Source of the DNA: Deltaproteobacteria bacterium
GTDB lineage: Bacteria; Myxococcota_A; UBA9160; UBA4427
Direction of reading: 5' to 3'
Length of the DNA: 64,000 bases
Assembly (NCBI GenBank): GCA_029261835.1
Contig: JAJDAO010000072.1
Coordinates: forward strand, 138,841 to 202,840
Shown: positions 60,979-64,000 of the stretch, piece by piece
Layout of the letters: each line of letters begins with the position of its first letter
Position numbering within the stretch: the first letter of the stretch is position 1
Made by a program: the position numbers and the translations under genes
Notes under the pieces: generated by a model
Databases searched by the model: none
The model's input: only the letters and a program-made list of their open reading frames with translations
Told to the model about the DNA's origin: nothing

Positions 60979-61766
60979 CGATTCGCTTCGAGCGCGAGGG
61001 GGCGGTCGCAATCCTGACGCTCGATCGTCCGGAGGTAAGAAACGCGCTCGACTTCGAGACGAGTGCAGAACTCATAGCGGCCTGGCAGACCTTCCGCGAC
61101 GACAGCGCGCTGCGGGTCGCGATTCTGACCGGCGCAGGGGATCGCGCCTTTTGCGCGGGCGCCGACCTGCGAGGTGTCGGCGAGTTCTATCGCAGCCTCA
61201 CCTCGAGCGAGCGTCTGCGACGCGCCGAGCAAGAGCCCGGACTCGGTGGTATCACGCGCAATCTCAGCGTCGACAAGCCGATCATCGCGGCGGTCAATGG
61301 GCACTGCCTGGCGGGAGGCTTGGAGATCGCGCTGGCATGTGATCTGCGTATTGCGTCGGAGAATGCCACCTTCGGCCTGCCCGAGGTTACGCGAGGCATC
61401 ATCCCGGGCGCGGGCGGCACCCAGCGACTGCCTCGCCTCATCGGACCGGAGCGTGCCCTCGACCTCATCCTCACGGGTCGGCGCATCGACGCGCGCGAGG
61501 CCGAGCGGATCGGGCTGATCGGCCGGGTCGTCTCCTTCGATTCGCTGCGCGAGGAGGCCATCGCGCTCGCGTCGCAGATTGCCGAGAACGGACCTCTCGC
61601 CGTCTGTGCGGCCAAGGATGCCGTCTGGCGCGGCCTCGATCTGACGCTGGCGGCGGGCCTGCGCCTGGAGCAGCTCGTCGCCGAGCCCGTTCGGCAGAGT
61701 GAGGACGCGCAGGAGGGACCGCGCGCGTTTCTCGAGAAGCGCAAGCCCGAATTCAAGGGAAGATGA
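60975..61766 (+). CDS. enoyl-CoA hydratase (crotonase family)
   Basis: 263 residues from a GTG overlapping the DUF35 stop. Marks: AILTLDRPEVRNALDFETSAEL, DRAFCAGADLRGVGEFYR, NGHCLAGGLEIALACDLRIA and ATFGLPEVTRGIIPGAGGTQRLPRLIGPERALDLILTG. The first catalytic Glu (PEVT) is present; the second position is Asp (ALDLILTG) rather than Glu. It should hydrate the enoyl-CoA produced by the operon's dehydrogenase. Its TGA overlaps the ATG of the citrate-synthase-like gene. Confidence 0.9.
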   Translation: MTIRFEREGAVAILTLDRPEVRNALDFETSAELIAAWQTFRDDSALRVAILTGAGDRAFCAGADLRGVGEFYRSLTSSERLRRAEQEPGLGGITRNLSVDKPIIAAVNGHCLAGGLEIALACDLRIASENATFGLPEVTRGIIPGAGGTQRLPRLIGPERALDLILTGRRIDAREAERIGLIGRVVSFDSLREEAIALASQIAENGPLAVCAAKDAVWRGLDLTLAAGLRLEQLVAEPVRQSEDAQEGPRAFLEKRKPEFKGR

Positions 61767-62614
61767 CCATGACCGACCGCGCAGCGAGACACGTCGGCCA
61801 GTACGTCAAGTCGGGCGACTGGAGCGACTACTGGACCACGCGCATCAGCCGAGCCGAGGGCGGGAAGATCTGGGTGCGCGGCTACCCGGTCGAGGAATTG
61901 ATCGCCGGGCTCTCGTATAGCGAGGCAGCTTTTCTGCTGCTGCGCGGCGAGCTACCCGATGAGCGCGAGGCGGCGCTCTTCGACCTGGCGATGCGCAGCG
62001 GTATGGACCAGCAGCTAATCAACGCAGCCGCCTGCGCGGCTCGCTTCACCGCCTCCGCCTTCCCCGATTCCCCGGTCCCGGCGCTCGCTAGCGGAATGTT
62101 GGCGAGCGGTTCCGTGACGGGCTCACCCCAGGAGCCCGCCGAGATGTTGCGTGAAGCTGTGGGCTGGAAGCTCGCCGTCGACGCAGCGGCCGAGCGGGCC
62201 GTCGACACCTGGCTCGAACGGCGTGGCAGCGTACCGGGCCTCGGGCACCCGCTCCACAAGCAGGCCGAGCCGAGAGCCGTCACACTGCGACGACTCTCGA
62301 TGGAGCTCGACGGCTGGCGTGAGCACGGGAAGATGCTCGACACCATCGAGGCAACGCTCGCGCGCCGCAAGCAGCGGCACATCCCGATGAATCTGGCGGG
62401 TGCCATGGGGGCACTGCTCGCCGATCTCGGCTTCGAGCCGCTCGTCATCGGTGGCCTCGGAGCGCTCAGCTACGGCATGGCGCTTCTGGCCCATATCTCC
62501 GAGGAGATCAGCGAGGGCGTACCGCTGCGGATCATCCCGGAGGCACTCGGCGCGCACTACGCGGGCCCGCCGGAGCGTCATCTCCCCCCGCGGTCGACGG
62601 AGACGAAACGGTGA
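61763..62614 (+). CDS. short citrate-synthase/citryl-CoA-lyase-like protein with a degenerate active site
   Basis: 283 residues, much shorter than citrate synthase. It opens with KIWVRGYPVEELIAGLSYSEAAFLLLRGELP, typical of the citrate-synthase fold, and keeps GSVPGLGHPLHKQAEPRAV (the GxGHxxxKxxDPR region with one active-site His). The region of the first active-site His reads SGSVTGSPQEPAEML, and the Asp of the N-x-D motif is replaced: NLAGAMGALLADLG. An ordinary condensation is unlikely; an aldol-type cleavage of a branched acyl-CoA, or CoA binding only, is possible. Embedded in the acyl-CoA operon by two 4-base overlaps. Confidence 0.8.
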   Translation: MTMTDRAARHVGQYVKSGDWSDYWTTRISRAEGGKIWVRGYPVEELIAGLSYSEAAFLLLRGELPDEREAALFDLAMRSGMDQQLINAAACAARFTASAFPDSPVPALASGMLASGSVTGSPQEPAEMLREAVGWKLAVDAAAERAVDTWLERRGSVPGLGHPLHKQAEPRAVTLRRLSMELDGWREHGKMLDTIEATLARRKQRHIPMNLAGAMGALLADLGFEPLVIGGLGALSYGMALLAHISEEISEGVPLRIIPEALGAHYAGPPERHLPPRSTETKR

Positions 62615-64000
62615 TTCATCCCTACGACCACTATCCCGCACGCGCAGCCGAGCGCTGGCCCGAGCGCGTCGCCCTGATCGACGGCGAGCGCCGTCGCACC
62701 TATCGCGAGCTCGACGCGCAGGCGACTCGTATCGCCCTCGCACTCGTCAGCTCCGGCTTGCGGCCGGGCGAACGCGTGGCGGTGGTCCAGGAAAACCGCG
62801 TCGAGTACGTGGAGACAGTGATCGCGATCGCGCGGGCGGGCGGCGTGCTGGTGCCGATGCTCGGCGCGCTGACCGAGGCGGAACATGCCTTCATGGTACG
62901 AGACGTCGAGGCGAGATTCGTGATGGCACTCTCGCCCGAGACGCTGTCGCGAGCACGGGCGGCGGCGGGTCGAGACGTGGAGGTCCTGGCGTTCGGAGGG
63001 GCGGAGGGCGCGGCCGATCTCGAAGCGCGCCTGGAGGGTGCGCAGACGACGCAGCTCCACGTCGATCGCCCGTCGTCCTCGCTGGCCCAGATTCTCTACA
63101 CATCGGGTACCACTGGGCATCCGAAAGGCGTGACCCATAGCTACGCCAGCGTGGCGAGTGCGATGGGGGCTTGGGCTAACGCGTTTCAAGTTCAGCCCGG
63201 AGATCGGCTCCTCGGTCAACTGGCATTGAGCCACTTCGGCGGGCGCGCCATGGACACGAGCTGGGTGACGGGAGCGACCCTTGTGATCCTCCCGACAGCA
63301 GATCCGAAGACCATGCTCGGCGCCATCACCGAGCATCGCATCACGATGCTGCTCGTAATCCCGACGCTGCTGCGGATGCTCCTCGATCACCCCGACGCCA
63401 GCGAGACGGATTTCTCGAGCCTGCGAGTGGTCGTATACGCGGCGGCCCCGGCGGCGCCGGCCCTGGTTCGGCGATCGATCGAGCGCCTCGGCCCGGTTCT
63501 CTATACGGGCTTTGGGCAGACCGAGGCCTACGCGCTCAACACGTGGATGACACCCGAGGAGCACGCGGCCGCCCTCGAGACCGGAAGCAAGACGCTCACG
63601 TCCGTCGGGCGAGAGAACAGCTCGTTCGTGCAGGTGAGAATCCGCGGCGACAACGGGGGCGCGGCGGAACCCGGTGAAGTGGGTGAAATCTGCTTGAGCG
63701 CGCCATGGGTCACTCCGGGCTTCTGGAAGCGGCCGGATCTCGATCGCGAGCGCCTGCGGGATGGCTGGCTCCACACCGGGGACCTCGGTTGCCGGGACGA
63801 GGAGGGCTGGGTCTACCTGGCCGACCGCAAGGAGGACAAGATCATCACGGGCGGCTTCAACGTCTACCCCGCCGAGGTGGAGCACGACCTGGCAGAACAC
63901 CCGGCGGTGGCCGAGTGCGCCGTATTCGCCGTGCCCGATGCAAAGTGGGGTGAAGCCATCCGGGCGGCGGTGACGCTTCGTCCCGGTGCGCGGGTCACTT
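62611..64000 (+). CDS. acyl-CoA ligase (AMP-binding enzyme), C-terminus cut by window edge
   Basis: Open from GTG 62611 (GTGA overlap with the previous gene) to the right edge, 463 codons. Adenylation motifs in order: ILYTSGTTGHPKGVTHSY (P-loop), LLGQLALSHFGGRA, TGFGQTEAYALN, DGWLHTGDLGCRDEEGW, LADRKEDKIITGGFNVYPAEVE. It activates a carboxylic acid to its CoA ester and so supplies the pathway. Only the last part of the C-terminal domain (with the catalytic Lys) is missing because of the window limit. Confidence 0.92.
   Translation, partial: MIHPYDHYPARAAERWPERVALIDGERRRTYRELDAQATRIALALVSSGLRPGERVAVVQENRVEYVETVIAIARAGGVLVPMLGALTEAEHAFMVRDVEARFVMALSPETLSRARAAAGRDVEVLAFGGAEGAADLEARLEGAQTTQLHVDRPSSSLAQILYTSGTTGHPKGVTHSYASVASAMGAWANAFQVQPGDRLLGQLALSHFGGRAMDTSWVTGATLVILPTADPKTMLGAITEHRITMLLVIPTLLRMLLDHPDASETDFSSLRVVVYAAAPAAPALVRRSIERLGPVLYTGFGQTEAYALNTWMTPEEHAAALETGSKTLTSVGRENSSFVQVRIRGDNGGAAEPGEVGEICLSAPWVTPGFWKRPDLDRERLRDGWLHTGDLGCRDEEGWVYLADRKEDKIITGGFNVYPAEVEHDLAEHPAVAECAVFAVPDAKWGEAIRAAVTLRPGARVT

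Noticed and set aside
1-64000. tRNA, rRNA, CRISPR arrays, prophage or complete insertion sequence
   Set aside because: I looked for T-loop-like motifs, spaced direct repeats and transposase motifs and saw none; only non-autonomous repeats are present.

Overview
This 64 kb window is GC-rich, densely coded chromosomal DNA from a Gram-negative bacterium. It encodes a porin, a lipoprotein-type sulfatase, periplasmic multihaem cytochromes and aconitase B. TetR regulators, RND/MMPL exporters, acyl-CoA enzymes, CaiB-type CoA transferase and sulfotransferases are numerous. Together these suggest an uncultured deltaproteobacterium-like lineage (Binatota or Myxococcota type). That placement is inferred from gene content; no rRNA or tRNA gene was seen.

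Layout. 1-4692: GT-C glycosyltransferase (cut by the left edge), SMP-30 lactonase, di-haem cytochrome c, sulfatase-like hydrolase. 4718-8110: leftward metal-uptake locus (His/Cys peptide, porin, ZnuA-like binding protein, ZnuB-like permease) with no ATPase gene. 8638-17618: IPTL-type small protein, SnoaL-like protein, MFS transporter, CopA with a CueR-type promoter, Memo-like protein, then a coupled phosphotransferase / Cys-cluster protein / purine permease set. 17754-25326: CoA transferase, tyrosine phosphatase, octahaem cytochrome with TPR repeats, and an acetoin-dehydrogenase-like set (lipoyl-hydrolase E2, E1 alpha, E1 beta). 25342-33580: RND exporter with its TetR and a perfect operator, MFS transporter, aroB, carboxylesterase, CBS protein, DUF4920 protein. 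33590-45380: accessory-looking region with three SDRs, a TPR lipoprotein-like protein, a GNAT, two TetR, two sulfotransferase/DUF1214-type pairs facing each other, a GH13 relic and a family of CTAG-bounded palindromic repeats. 45706-53906: crotonase-fold protein, a second RND exporter, a cation/proton antiporter with CBS domains, acnB. 54251-64000: two divergent acyl-CoA catabolic operons around a TetR gene. The rightward one (acyl-CoA dehydrogenase, SCP-x thiolase, DUF35, enoyl-CoA hydratase, citrate-synthase-like protein, acyl-CoA ligase) has 4-bp overlaps at every junction and runs off the right edge.

The most unusual features are these. (1) A dispersed MITE-like palindrome is bounded by CTAG; four genes have their TAG stop codon inside the boundary of a copy. 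(2) A mirrored sulfotransferase/DUF1214 module has paired SDRs and TetRs and may be an undescribed lipid-modification cluster. (3) Several enzymes have lost family catalytic residues: the sulfatase, the citrate-synthase-like protein, one crotonase and the amidohydrolase.

Many starts were moved from the longest open frame to a better-supported codon; GTG, TTG and CTG starts are proposed where coupling or a ribosome-binding site argues for them.
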